A stretch of DNA of 64,000 nt from Paractinoplanes pyxinae (GTDB taxonomy: Bacteria; Actinomycetota; Actinomycetes; Mycobacteriales; Micromonosporaceae). A program made the position numbers and the translations under genes. The notes under the pieces were generated by a model. It was not told the origin of the DNA, made no database searches, and saw only the letters and a list, made by a program, of their open reading frames with translations. This document shows, in pieces, positions 36,499 through 45,517 of this stretch; the stretch's first letter is position 1, and every line of letters begins with the position of its first letter. The stretch is from assembly GCF_026626335.1 (NCBI RefSeq), contig NZ_JAPNTZ010000016.1, forward strand, positions 1 through 64,000, given 5' to 3'.

Positions 36499-39400
36499 AT
36501 GCGTGTGCCGCAGCGCCTCAAGCTGTGCCATTTACTGATTCCGGTCGTCACGGCGGCCCTTCTGGCCGTGCCCATCGCGTCCGCCTCGGCGGCTGAACCG
36601 GCGCCGGTCGCGCCGGCCGGCGCGAAGCCGGTCGACCGCGGGCTGCCGCCCTCCGCCACCGCCAACCACGGGCTGCCCGCCGGTAAAGCGGCCGAGCCTG
36701 TCCCGCCGGCCACCGAGGCCGCGGGCAAACCCACGAAGGTCGCCGCGTCGGCCAAGGCCGATAGGCGCGAGGCCACCGTCAAGACCCTGCGCCTCAACGC
36801 CGAGCTGGCGGCGCCCAGTGTGCCGCTCGTCCGGCCGGGTTACCTGCTCGGCGACACCTCGCTGGTCGTCTACTTCGACGCCGAGATCGGGCCCACCGAC
36901 CGCTGGTGGGCCACCGTCCGCGACGTGCAGGCGGGCACCGAGCAGCGGTCGATCGACCTGGGCCAGGCCGATCTGAACATCTGCTCGTTCCCGGCCACCT
37001 ACTGCCGCAGCTTCGGGGCGGCCGAGGGCTGGGTTCTCGATCCGGCCCGCACCTACACGGTCACCGTCACCGTGGCCACGGCCGAGGGTGAGCTCAGCAG
37101 TCCGGAATCGTTGCCGGCGCGGCCCCGGCGGGTGGAGACGCCGCCGTCGGTTCCGGCCGGGCAGGCCGTCGGCTGCGGCTGCGCCACCGTGCTGGGCACC
37201 ACCGTGCGGGCGCAGGCCTTCCGGGGCCAGATGGTCAACACCGGCACCGGCACCTTCAACCGCGTCGAGCAGGACTTCGCGATGCCGTCGTTCGGCATCC
37301 CGTTCCGGCTGGCCCGCTACTACTCCTCCGGCAACACCGCGCGCGGGCTGTTCGGGCCGGGCTGGAGTTCCTCGTATGGCGTGGCGATCGTGGCCGCCGA
37401 CGGCGGGGCGGCACGGGTGCGGGCCGAGGACGGCGCCGAGGCCGTCTACACCGGGGGCGCCGACGGCACGTATTCCGCCCCGGCCGGCGTACGGGCCAAG
37501 CTCGTCAAGATCGACAGCGGGTGGCAACTGACGCCGCCCGATCGGCGGGTGCTCCGCTTCGACGCGACCGGCAGGCTCGTCTCGATCAAGAACCCGCGCG
37601 GCGACGGCGTCACCCTGACCTACTCCGCGGCCGGGACTCTCGACCGCATCACCGACCCGAGCGGGCGTGTCGTCAAGTTCGAGGTGCGGTCCGACCTGGG
37701 CCTGGTCACCAAGGTGACACTGCCCGACGGGCGCAGCGCGCAGTTCGACTACCAGGACGGGCGGCTGCTCAAGACGCAGGACGCCCGCCGCACCACGACC
37801 AGCTACGGCTACGACGCGGCCGGGCGGCTGACCACCGTCCACGACCCGCGCGGCAACCGCCAGCTGCTCAACGAGTACGACGCGACCGGCCGCGTGGCCA
37901 AGCAGACCGACGCGCTGGGCGCGGTCACCACGTTCGCCTGGGACGCCGGCCAGCAGCGGGCCACCACCACCGACCCGGACGGCGTCGTGGTCGTCGACGG
38001 CTACCGCGACAACGTGTTGCTGTTCAGCCGGAACGCCAACAACGACGTGGTCAACACGCGCTACGACGGCAAGCTGCAGAAGAGCCTGGTGGTCGACCCC
38101 AAGGGCAACCAGGAGGAGACGGCGTTCGACGCGAACGGCAACCCGCGCACGCGTACGGCACCCGAGCCCTTCTCCTTCACACAGACCAGCGACTTCGACG
38201 ACCGCGGCAACCAGACCACCTACACCGACGGCCGCGGCCAGAAGTGGATCTACACCTACAACGAGTTCAACGAGCTCACCAGCCAGCGCAACCCGGAGCA
38301 GAAGACCGGCTACAAGTACGAGTACGACGGCAAGGGCCAGGTCGTGAAGCGGACCGACCCGCGCGACAAGGCCACCACCTACACGTACGACGCCGACGGC
38401 AACCGCACCTCGGAGACCGCCCCGACCGGCCGCAAGACCGTCATGACCTACGACAAGACGGGCCGGATGACGTCGGTCGTCGACCCGCGCGGCACGGTCT
38501 CCGGCGCCGACCCGGACAAGTACCGCACCCGGTACGAGTACGACGCCGAGAACCAGATCGTCGAGATGCGCAAGCCGGGCAAGCTGCTGCCGTACCGCCG
38601 GACCTTCGACGAGCTCGGCCAGCTCGTGGTGTCGACCGATCCGCTGGCCGGCAACACCATCACCACGTACGACAAGGCGGGCCGCCCGGTCGTGCAGAAG
38701 AACCCGGTCGGCGACGTCACCGCCACCGAGTACACCCCGGCCGGCCGGCGCAAGTCGGAGACAATCGACCCGGGCGGTCTCAACCTCACCACGAGCTGGA
38801 CCTACGACACCACGGGCCGGGTGGCGACCGAGGTCGCGCCGATCGGCAACGCCGACGCGGCCCAGAAGGCGCTGTTCACCAGCACCTTCCACTACGACTT
38901 CAACGGCAACCTGGTGCAGGCCGACCGGCCCTACGGCTCGGACGGCACCCGGGTCAAGGTGGACACCGGGTTCGACGCGCTGGACCGGCCGGACAAGCAG
39001 GTCGACCAGCTCGGCAACAGCACCTCGGTGCGCTACGACAACAACGGCAACGTCGTCGGCATGACCGACGAGAACGGCGAGTCGCTGACGAGCACGTTCG
39101 ACGGGGCCAACCGGCGCACCGGAAGCTCGTCGCCCGGCGGCGGGGCCAACGCCGGCATCGAGTACGACGAGGTCGGCAACCCGACGAAGCAGACCTCGCC
39201 GACCGGCGGCGTGACCACCTGGAAGTACGACGACGACGGCCGGCCCACCGAGATCACCGAGCCGCGCGGCAACGTCGCCGGCAACAACCCGGCCGACTAC
39301 ACCACGAAGTACGGCTACGACCAGGCCGGCAACCCGATCTCGGCGACCGACCCGCTCGGCAACGTCACCAAGCGGACCTACGACGCCAACGACCGCCTGA

Positions 39401-42400
39401 CCGCGGTGACCGACGCCAACAACCACACCACGAAGTACGGGTACAACGACAACGACTGGCTCACCTCGGTCACCGGGCCGGACGCCACGATCCTGTCCAC
39501 GACCTACCAGTACAACGCGAACGGCCAGGAGGTCCGCCGCACCGACCCGCTGCTGCGCTCGGCCTTCACCGAGTACGACCGGGCCGGGCGAGCCGAGGCG
39601 ACCACCGACCAGCTCGGCCGGCGGCGCGAGTACGTCTACGACGCCAACTCGCAACTGGTTCAGGAGCGCACCGCGCGCCTGCTGCCGAGCCGGCCCGACC
39701 CGGACGGCACGATCTTCTTCGGCTACGACAACCTGGGCCGGCTGACGAGCAAGAAGCTCGGGCAGAACGGCACCCTCTTCACGTACGGCTACGACGCCAA
39801 GAACAAGCTGACCGCGGCGGCCGACCCGACCGGGGTGCAGTCCTACGCGTACGACAAGACCGAACGCCTCACCGAGGTGGCCCGGGGCGACCAGGTCTTC
39901 GGCTACGGCTACGACGCCGAGGACCGCATCGTCAGCCGCAGCTACCCGGACGGCACCAGGATCGCCGCCGACTACGACGACGGCGACCGGGTCACCGCGC
40001 TGACCAGCAGTAAGGGCGGCACGAGCTCACGCTACGAATTCGGGTACGACGCGGCCGACAACCTCACGAAGACGACCTACCCGGCGTCCACCGGCGTCGT
40101 CGAGAACCGCGAGTACGACCGGGCCGGCCGGCTCACCGGGATCGCGGCGGCCAAGGGCGACACCACGCTGTCCGCCTTCAACCTGGTGCTCGACAAGGTC
40201 GGCAACCCGACCCGGATCACCGAGACCAAGGGCGAGCCGGGCCAGCCGACCAGCACCGAGGCCACCGCCTACACCTACGACGAGGCCAACCGGCTAACCG
40301 CCGAGTGTTTCGGGGCGCAGGCGTGCTCGGGCTCGAGCGCCTCGCGGACCGACTACACGTACGACCTGGTCGGCAACCGCACCACCAAGAAGCTGGCCGC
40401 ACCGGGCGAGAACACGCTCACCAAGTACACGTACGACGCCGCCAACCAGCTGGTCCTCGAGGCGACGGTCGGCTCCCGGAACAGCTTGCGGGCCTTCGCC
40501 TACGACCAGGAGGGCAACCAGACGCAGGCGGGCTCGGACAAGTTCACCTACTCGCTCGACAGCCGCATGACGTCGGCCACGGTCAACGGCAAAACCACGA
40601 ATTACACGTACGACGCGGTCGGCCAGCGGATTCAGTCGGTCACCGGGACCGGCGCCGACCAGATCGTGCAGAAGTGGTCGTGGGACGTCAACGGCCCGCG
40701 GCCCATGCTGGCCTCGGAGTCGCAGACCGGCGGGGGCGGCACCCAGCAACGGAGCTACGTCTACAACCCGGGCGGTGAAGCGCTCGGGCTGCTGGCCGGG
40801 GCCGCCGCCCACTCATACCTGCACGACTGGCTCGGCGGTGTGTCCGGTGTCGTGTCGGCCGGCGGCACCCCGGAATGGTCGTACGACTACGACGCCTTCG
40901 GTGTCACCGAGAGCTCCAAGCTGACCGACGACGCGCCGGTCAACCCGCTGCAGTACGCCGGCACGTACCAGGACGTCACCCAGGGCGACCGCTACTCGAT
41001 GGGCGCCCGCAACTACGACCCGGGCACGGGCCGCTTCGACTCCACCGACCCGGTGGCCCAGCCGGAGACCGACCCGTCGGTGTCGACGTACTCGTACACC
41101 AACGCCCGCCCGACCGTGCTGACCGACCCGACCGGCGAGGACCCGGACAACGGCGGGGTCTTCTACGGCAGCGTCACCGCGGCCGAGCACCGGATGAACA
41201 ACCCCGACGCGGGCGCCGCCAGCGCCGACGCGGCCACCCCGGACGGCGGCACGGTCGAGGTCGACAACCCGGACTGGCTCAACGCCAAGAAGCTGGTCGA
41301 CGAGGCCGAGGGTTTCGTCAAGCAGATCGGCGACGAGATCGTCAACCTCATCCTCGACCTGGTCGGCTTCAACGACGCCAAGGCCTGCATCACCGAGGGC
41401 GACATCGTGGCCTGCATCTCCACCGCGCTGCAGGCGGTGCCGTGGGGCAAGATGTTCAAGGCGGCGAAGGTGGCCATCAAGGCCGTCGGCGTCGGGCGGC
41501 GCCTGATCGACGCGTACACCAATCTGAAAGCGGCCCGTAAGGCGCTGACCTCGATCCCGCAGCGGATCAAGAAGGTGGTCGAGGCGCCGGTGACGGCGGT
41601 GAAGTCCGGGGCCGCCAAACAGGTCGAGAACGCGGTCAAGGCGGCCAAGGACATCGGCGGCAAGGCCAAGGCAACGGCCAAGAACGCCGTCAACAAGGTC
41701 CGGGACAAAGCCAAATCGGTCACCGAGGAAAGCTGCAAGGTGGCCAAGGGCGCCGGCAAGCGGCTGGCCAACTCGTTCGCCGCCGGCACGCTCATCCTGA
41801 TGGCCGACGGCACCAGCAAGCCGATCGAGAAGGTGCAGCCGGGCGACACGGTGAAGGCCACCGACGCCGCCACCGGCGTCAGCCGGCCGCAGCAGGTCAC
41901 CGCGTCGATCGTCGGCAGCGGCGACAAGAGCCTGGTCGAGCTGACGGTGGGCGGCGGCGAGATCACCGCGACCGCCGGCCACAAGTTCTACAGCCCCGGC
42001 CGCGGCTGGATCGTCGCCGACGACCTCAAAGTCGGTGACGAGCTTCGCGACACCGGCGGGCGCACGGTCACGGTCGAGGCCACGAACGACCGCACGGACC
42101 GGACCACGGTCTACAACCTCACCGTCAACAGCACCCACACGTACTACGTGCGGGCCGGCGACTCGTCGGTCCTCGTGCACAACTGCGGCAACCGGACGCA
42201 CGACAAGGCCCGGGGCGCCGAAGGTGTGAACGAGATGACGGCCACGTTCGAACGGTTCCACAATCGATCGGACATCTACAGCGAGACGTACGGCAACGGC
42301 TTCGAGTTCTGGACGCCGTACGGCCGGCGGCAGGTCGACATCGCGATCAAGAACGACAGCGGCGGCCTCGACCTGTTCGAGGTGAAGGTCAACAAGTCGA

Positions 42401-42516
42401 ACTACACCAGAGGGCAGCGCAAGAAGGATGAATGGCTGGAGAAGACGTACGGCTTCAAGACGACGGTCATCCGGCGCAGCACGAAGTGTCCGATCTGCTT
42501 CCCCAAGTTCCCCTAG
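36499..42516 (+). CDS. Rhs/YD-repeat polymorphic toxin with HINT domain and PD-(D/E)XK-like nuclease tip
   Basis: A 2005-residue exported toxin. The signal peptide (PVVTAALLAVPIASASA) is followed by an N-terminal beta region and a DUF6531-like segment (NTGTGTFNRVEQDFAMPSFG). A long YD-repeat shell covers about 370-1460 (G-Y-D-x-x-G-R-L). The Rhs core is near 1480-1540 (LQYAGTYQDVTQGDRYSMGARNYDPGTGRF cut short here: residues Y, G, R-Y-Y/N-Y-D-P-G-T-G-R-F). A pretoxin HINT domain spans about 1757-1895 (SFAAGTLILMADG to VLVHNC) and should release the tip. The tip (1897-2005) has D1947 and E1961-V-K1963, a D-x13-E-x-K nuclease core, plus a terminal C-P-I-C. The next gene is the likely immunity protein. 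Confidence 0.88.
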   Translation: MRVPQRLKLCHLLIPVVTAALLAVPIASASAAEPAPVAPAGAKPVDRGLPPSATANHGLPAGKAAEPVPPATEAAGKPTKVAASAKADRREATVKTLRLNAELAAPSVPLVRPGYLLGDTSLVVYFDAEIGPTDRWWATVRDVQAGTEQRSIDLGQADLNICSFPATYCRSFGAAEGWVLDPARTYTVTVTVATAEGELSSPESLPARPRRVETPPSVPAGQAVGCGCATVLGTTVRAQAFRGQMVNTGTGTFNRVEQDFAMPSFGIPFRLARYYSSGNTARGLFGPGWSSSYGVAIVAADGGAARVRAEDGAEAVYTGGADGTYSAPAGVRAKLVKIDSGWQLTPPDRRVLRFDATGRLVSIKNPRGDGVTLTYSAAGTLDRITDPSGRVVKFEVRSDLGLVTKVTLPDGRSAQFDYQDGRLLKTQDARRTTTSYGYDAAGRLTTVHDPRGNRQLLNEYDATGRVAKQTDALGAVTTFAWDAGQQRATTTDPDGVVVVDGYRDNVLLFSRNANNDVVNTRYDGKLQKSLVVDPKGNQEETAFDANGNPRTRTAPEPFSFTQTSDFDDRGNQTTYTDGRGQKWIYTYNEFNELTSQRNPEQKTGYKYEYDGKGQVVKRTDPRDKATTYTYDADGNRTSETAPTGRKTVMTYDKTGRMTSVVDPRGTVSGADPDKYRTRYEYDAENQIVEMRKPGKLLPYRRTFDELGQLVVSTDPLAGNTITTYDKAGRPVVQKNPVGDVTATEYTPAGRRKSETIDPGGLNLTTSWTYDTTGRVATEVAPIGNADAAQKALFTSTFHYDFNGNLVQADRPYGSDGTRVKVDTGFDALDRPDKQVDQLGNSTSVRYDNNGNVVGMTDENGESLTSTFDGANRRTGSSSPGGGANAGIEYDEVGNPTKQTSPTGGVTTWKYDDDGRPTEITEPRGNVAGNNPADYTTKYGYDQAGNPISATDPLGNVTKRTYDANDRLTAVTDANNHTTKYGYNDNDWLTSVTGPDATILSTTYQYNANGQEVRRTDPLLRSAFTEYDRAGRAEATTDQLGRRREYVYDANSQLVQERTARLLPSRPDPDGTIFFGYDNLGRLTSKKLGQNGTLFTYGYDAKNKLTAAADPTGVQSYAYDKTERLTEVARGDQVFGYGYDAEDRIVSRSYPDGTRIAADYDDGDRVTALTSSKGGTSSRYEFGYDAADNLTKTTYPASTGVVENREYDRAGRLTGIAAAKGDTTLSAFNLVLDKVGNPTRITETKGEPGQPTSTEATAYTYDEANRLTAECFGAQACSGSSASRTDYTYDLVGNRTTKKLAAPGENTLTKYTYDAANQLVLEATVGSRNSLRAFAYDQEGNQTQAGSDKFTYSLDSRMTSATVNGKTTNYTYDAVGQRIQSVTGTGADQIVQKWSWDVNGPRPMLASESQTGGGGTQQRSYVYNPGGEALGLLAGAAAHSYLHDWLGGVSGVVSAGGTPEWSYDYDAFGVTESSKLTDDAPVNPLQYAGTYQDVTQGDRYSMGARNYDPGTGRFDSTDPVAQPETDPSVSTYSYTNARPTVLTDPTGEDPDNGGVFYGSVTAAEHRMNNPDAGAASADAATPDGGTVEVDNPDWLNAKKLVDEAEGFVKQIGDEIVNLILDLVGFNDAKACITEGDIVACISTALQAVPWGKMFKAAKVAIKAVGVGRRLIDAYTNLKAARKALTSIPQRIKKVVEAPVTAVKSGAAKQVENAVKAAKDIGGKAKATAKNAVNKVRDKAKSVTEESCKVAKGAGKRLANSFAAGTLILMADGTSKPIEKVQPGDTVKATDAATGVSRPQQVTASIVGSGDKSLVELTVGGGEITATAGHKFYSPGRGWIVADDLKVGDELRDTGGRTVTVEATNDRTDRTTVYNLTVNSTHTYYVRAGDSSVLVHNCGNRTHDKARGAEGVNEMTATFERFHNRSDIYSETYGNGFEFWTPYGRRQVDIAIKNDSGGLDLFEVKVNKSNYTRGQRKKDEWLEKTYGFKTTVIRRSTKCPICFPKFP

Positions 42517-42519
42517 GAT
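42514..42519 (+). promoter_or_regulatory. Possible leaderless -10 (TAGGAT) of the immunity gene, overlapping the toxin stop
   Basis: TAGGAT starts with the toxin's TAG stop and lies 6 nt before the immunity gene's GTG. This spacing matches other leaderless starts in the window. The same bases contain AGGA and could instead act as a weak ribosome binding site. Confidence 0.45.
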
Positions 42520-42525
42520 GGCGTC

Positions 42526-42849
42526 GTGAGTAGCGATTTCGGCTTCTGGAAACACGGCACGGCCGACCCCGAAGAGATCTTCGACAAGATCGCCGAAGGT
42601 GACACCAGCGACCTGACCGGAAGCCCCGACGTCGTCCGGTTCCGCGAGGGACTGCTGGCCCGCTGGCCAGAGATCGAGGACTCGCTCGAGCCCACGAAGT
42701 TCGACCTGGAGGACGAGCCGGACGACGCGCTGAAGTACGTGCTTCTCACGTTGTCCGTCCGCGAGCTGGACCACCTGTCCGAGATCCTGTCCATGGCGAA
42801 GGAACACGGCCTGGTCGGCTACAGCGGCGTAGCGGGCGAGCCCATCTAG
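42526..42849 (+). CDS. Probable immunity protein of the Rhs nuclease
   Basis: A 107-residue acidic cytosolic protein starting at GTG 42526, 9 bp after the toxin stop. It is rich in Asp and Glu (DFGFWKHGTADPEEIFDKIAEGD, then LEPTKFDLEDEPDD), as expected for a protein that blocks a basic nuclease tip. I recognise no numbered Imm family with certainty. Position, size and charge make the immunity role likely. The operon ends at a strong hairpin right after it. Confidence 0.7.
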   Translation: MSSDFGFWKHGTADPEEIFDKIAEGDTSDLTGSPDVVRFREGLLARWPEIEDSLEPTKFDLEDEPDDALKYVLLTLSVRELDHLSEILSMAKEHGLVGYSGVAGEPI

Positions 42850-42854
42850 TACGA

Positions 42855-42890
42855 ACGTGGCGTGCGGGGACGCTCCCCCGCACGCCACGT
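42855..42890. terminator. Terminator of the toxin-immunity operon
   Basis: A perfect 15-bp stem (42855-42869 with 42876-42890) and a 6-nt loop begin 6 bp after the immunity stop codon. Confidence 0.85.
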
Positions 42891-42999
42891 CTGTGCCCTC
42901 AGTCCACGAAGTCGGCCGAGCGCCCCCGGCCGCCGGGTCGGAGCTTCCGGTGGCGACCGCTACAGTGGCGCGTCGATGTCGTCGAACGGGGAGCTGGGA

Positions 43000-43740
43000 A
43001 TGCGGACGCGCCATGGGATCGCCACGGTGGTTGTGCTGGTTACGGTGGCGGCCTGCGGTTCCACCGCCACCACCGCCACCACCGGCACGGGGGCCGCAGC
43101 CCCGAGTCAGGCCCCGTCGGCGCCCGCCACCGTGCCGTCCGACCCCCAGGCCGCGATCGCGGCGGCGAAAGCGCAACTCGGCCGGGAGTCGGCCCGCTTC
43201 GCGCAGATCTGCGGGAACGCCCGGCTCGACTACACCGGCCGGGTGGCCGCCGCGACGGGGAACTGGGAGATCACCGGCAAGGAGTTCGTCGTACGCCGCA
43301 TCGGGACGGACATCTACATGCGCGTGAGCGGCAAGACGCTGGCCGGGATGCCGCTGTCGCCGACCACTGAAGAACGGATCACCGAGGACGACTGGGTGCG
43401 TACCCCACTGCCGGTCGGCCGCGAGACCTCCGTCGTGTGGAACGACAAGTTCCCGTGGATTCTGGCCAACCCCGCGTCCAGCGCCACCGGCGTCCGGCGG
43501 ACAGGCGCCCACGCTTTCGCCGGCACGCAGGCTCTGGAAAGCGGCGTCACATTGCGGGTACGGGTCACCCTCGACGACCGTGGCCGGTTCACATCGGTAG
43601 GCCTGAGCAAGGTCGCGAACGAGGAGGCCAGGTTCACCTTCTCCGACTTCGGCTTGCAGGCCGACGTGACCGCCCCGCCGCAGGGCGAGGTGGTCACCGA
43701 GAACAGCCCGTTCCTGCTGTCGTTCCTCTACCTCACGTAG
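43000..43740 (+). CDS. Secreted lipoprotein, LppX/LprG-like or unassigned
   Basis: A 246-residue lipoprotein. ATG 43000 is preceded by GGGGAG about 7 nt upstream; the longer frame from 42862 has no ribosome site. The lipobox is T-V-A-A-C at residue 19, followed by a threonine/alanine/proline-rich spacer to about 50. The rest is beta-rich (GNWEITGKEFVVRRIGTDIYMRVSGK, then R-V-T-L-D-D-R-G-R-F-T-S-V-G-L-S-K-V), the pattern of the LppX/LprG lipid-binding lipoproteins of actinobacteria. That assignment is tentative. It ends against the last gene of the convergent ESX-like operon with no gap. Confidence 0.7.
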   Translation: MRTRHGIATVVVLVTVAACGSTATTATTGTGAAAPSQAPSAPATVPSDPQAAIAAAKAQLGRESARFAQICGNARLDYTGRVAAATGNWEITGKEFVVRRIGTDIYMRVSGKTLAGMPLSPTTEERITEDDWVRTPLPVGRETSVVWNDKFPWILANPASSATGVRRTGAHAFAGTQALESGVTLRVRVTLDDRGRFTSVGLSKVANEEARFTFSDFGLQADVTAPPQGEVVTENSPFLLSFLYLT

Positions 43741-44055
43741 TTACCGCGAGTCCTCGTCGTCGCGGAAACGCTCCTCGGCCTCGGCGACCAGGCGCTGCCG
43801 CTCCTCGTCGCTCATGCCGTCCAGAGCGTCGCGGTAGCGGTCCATCGCGTCGGACAGCGGGCCGGCATAGGCGCTGCTGCGGCTGACGTCACGCACGCTG
43901 ATCCGGCCGTCGAGGACGTCGCGGGCCATCTCGGCCAGGTCGGGGCCGGCCCCGCCGTCCCGCAGCTTCTCCAGGTTGCGCCGCAGCTCCTGGCCCAGCT
44001 TGCGGCCACCGGCCATCCGCGCGAACTCGTCGTCCAGCGCGTTGTCGTCGGACAC
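43741..44055 (-). CDS. Small charged protein of the ESX-like operon
   Basis: A 104-residue soluble, very charged helical protein (ELRRNLEKLRDGG, DEERQRLVAEAEERF). It starts at GTG 44055 directly against the stop of the preceding gene. No family recognised. Gene order after two WXG-type proteins suggests a chaperone or accessory role, which is inference. Confidence 0.6.
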   Translation of the reverse strand: MSDDNALDDEFARMAGGRKLGQELRRNLEKLRDGGAGPDLAEMARDVLDGRISVRDVSRSSAYAGPLSDAMDRYRDALDGMSDEERQRLVAEAEERFRDDEDSR

Positions 44056-44775
44056 TCAGGCTCCCGGCGTCGTGTAGGCGGCGGTGGGCAGCGGCACCGA
44101 TGAGAGGTCGCCGCCCTTGTAACCGATGTCCATGCCGCCGCCGAAGATGCCGGCGATGACGCTGCCCGCGGTGTTGATTTTGACTGAGGCGTCGTTGAAC
44201 AGCTTCAGCATCTGCAGCACCTGCAGACCGGCCACGCCGTACCCGACCACGGCGCCGACGCCGGTCTCGGCGGTGATGGTGCCGGCCGCGGCGGCGATGC
44301 CGGCGATGATGAACTTGTCGGCGATGGCCTGCAGGATGTTGCCGAGCTGGTTGGACAGCTGCCAGGCCCCCTGCGCCGCCTTGTGGTAGTTCTGCTGGAT
44401 GTCGCGCAGGTCGAGCTGCTGACCGCTGACGGACGCCGCGAACTGCGAGAAGTACTGGTACGCGGCGTCGGCGGCGTTGCCGTCCCACTCGGCGTCGAGG
44501 TCGATGGCGCCCTGCTGGATGTTGATGCCCAGTTCCTGCAGGCAGTCGGCGAGGTGCCCCATGGCCTCGCCGAACTTCCACATCGCGTCCCACTCGCCGG
44601 CGACCGCGTCGGTGAAGTAGCCGAAGATGTCGATGCCGGTGGCCTTCTCGATGCCCGAGTTGATCCAGGCCGACGGGCTGACGTAGTTGAACAGGTCGAC
44701 CGGGTTGACGAACCCGTTGCTCACCGATTCTTCCGGCGTGGACGGCGCCGCCAGCAGTGCGCTCGGATCACCCAT
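44056..44775 (-). CDS. WXG100-like / type VII secretion-associated protein
   Basis: A 239-residue protein with a helical hairpin reminiscent of WXG100/PPE-type ESX substrates: helix, then the E-W-D-G turn (LDAEWDGNAADAAYQYFSQF), then a second helix. The C-terminal part is glycine/alanine-rich and hydrophobic (IIAGIAAAAGTITAETGVGAVVGYG), perhaps membrane-inserting. It lacks a signal peptide. It lies 8 bp downstream of another ESX-target-like gene. No ESX ATPase is visible in the window, so the secretion machine would have to be elsewhere. Confidence 0.65.
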   Translation of the reverse strand: MGDPSALLAAPSTPEESVSNGFVNPVDLFNYVSPSAWINSGIEKATGIDIFGYFTDAVAGEWDAMWKFGEAMGHLADCLQELGINIQQGAIDLDAEWDGNAADAAYQYFSQFAASVSGQQLDLRDIQQNYHKAAQGAWQLSNQLGNILQAIADKFIIAGIAAAAGTITAETGVGAVVGYGVAGLQVLQMLKLFNDASVKINTAGSVIAGIFGGGMDIGYKGGDLSSVPLPTAAYTTPGA

Positions 44776-44783
44776 GACTCGCC

Positions 44784-45116
44784 TCAGTCCCGGAACGGCG
44801 AGGCTCGCGGAACCTCGGGATAGGTCGCGTCGACCTTGGCCGCCGCCTTCTCGTCGGTACGCTGATACTCGTCGGCCGCGGTGCGCAGAGCCTTCTGCGA
44901 CTCCACTCCCAGCTCGCGCAGCCGGGTCACCAGCTCGTGAAGGTTCGCCATCAGATGGCGGTGCCCGGGGGCCGCGAAGCCGATGATGCCCGCCTCGTGA
45001 AACCCGAAGTTGCCGTGCGCCTCCACGTACCGACCGGCGTCCTCGGCCACCCGTTCCACTTCGTCGAGACGCCCGGCGTACCGGCGCAATGCCGCAGGGT
45101 CAACTTGAAAGCTCAT
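44784..45116 (-). CDS. ESX-target-like small helical protein (type VII secretion target)
   Basis: A 110-residue protein starting MSFQVDPAALRRYAGRLDEV, the usual opening of actinobacterial ESX-1 secretion-associated/WXG100-like proteins. Two long helices are separated by a glycine-rich turn (GFAAPGHRHL), and the C-terminus has Y-x-x-x-D/E (YQRTDEKAA), the type VII secretion tag pattern. ATG 45116 overlaps the stop of the membrane protein gene by 4 bp. Confidence 0.7.
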   Translation of the reverse strand: MSFQVDPAALRRYAGRLDEVERVAEDAGRYVEAHGNFGFHEAGIIGFAAPGHRHLMANLHELVTRLRELGVESQKALRTAADEYQRTDEKAAAKVDATYPEVPRASPFRD

Positions 45117-45430
45117 ACCGGCGTGATCCTGTTGATGATGACGACGGCCGCCACGGCGAGAACGGTCCCGATGACCGCGTACAGCAGACTCCGGCGCCAG
45201 AGCACCGCCGTCTGGTCGGGCTCGGCCGTCCTGTGCAACCGGACCGCGGCGACGAACGAGTAGACGAACGCCACCGCCGGCACCAGCGCGATCGGCCACC
45301 CCACCAGCGGGATCGGGTCACCGGAGGCGGTGCTGACCACCAGGCCGAACAGCACCAGGGCGTACACGCCGATTAGGAAGATGGCGAGCTTGCCCGCGGC
45401 GCGCTGCATGTCCAGCTTCGGGGAGACCAC
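45113..45430 (-). CDS. Three-helix membrane protein heading the ESX-like operon
   Basis: A 105-residue membrane protein from GTG 45430 with three helices (IFLIGVYALVLFGLVVSTA, ALVPAVAFVYSFVAAV and LLYAVIGTVLAVAAVVII). No named family recognised. It is translationally coupled by a 4-bp overlap to the ESX-target-like gene, so the four reverse-strand genes 45430 to 43741 form one operon. Confidence 0.65.
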   Translation of the reverse strand: MVSPKLDMQRAAGKLAIFLIGVYALVLFGLVVSTASGDPIPLVGWPIALVPAVAFVYSFVAAVRLHRTAEPDQTAVLWRRSLLYAVIGTVLAVAAVVIINRITPV

Positions 45431-45517
45431 AGACTTCCTCTCCGGTGACTACTTGGAGCCGGAGAGTATCAATCGCGTCATAGCGCCGGCTGCCCCGTCG
45501 GACGCGGCCCGGGTGCC

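Noticed and set aside
36538..41000. Repetitive sequence in the Rhs gene that could look like a tandem-repeat array or CRISPR
   Set aside because: The repeats are codon-level YD repeats of variable length within one continuous reading frame, not identical DNA repeats with spacers.
40813..43512. An 899-codon reverse-strand frame over the end of the Rhs gene, the immunity gene and the lipoprotein
   Set aside because: Antisense shadow of genes with clear domains; no ribosome site or recognisable domain.
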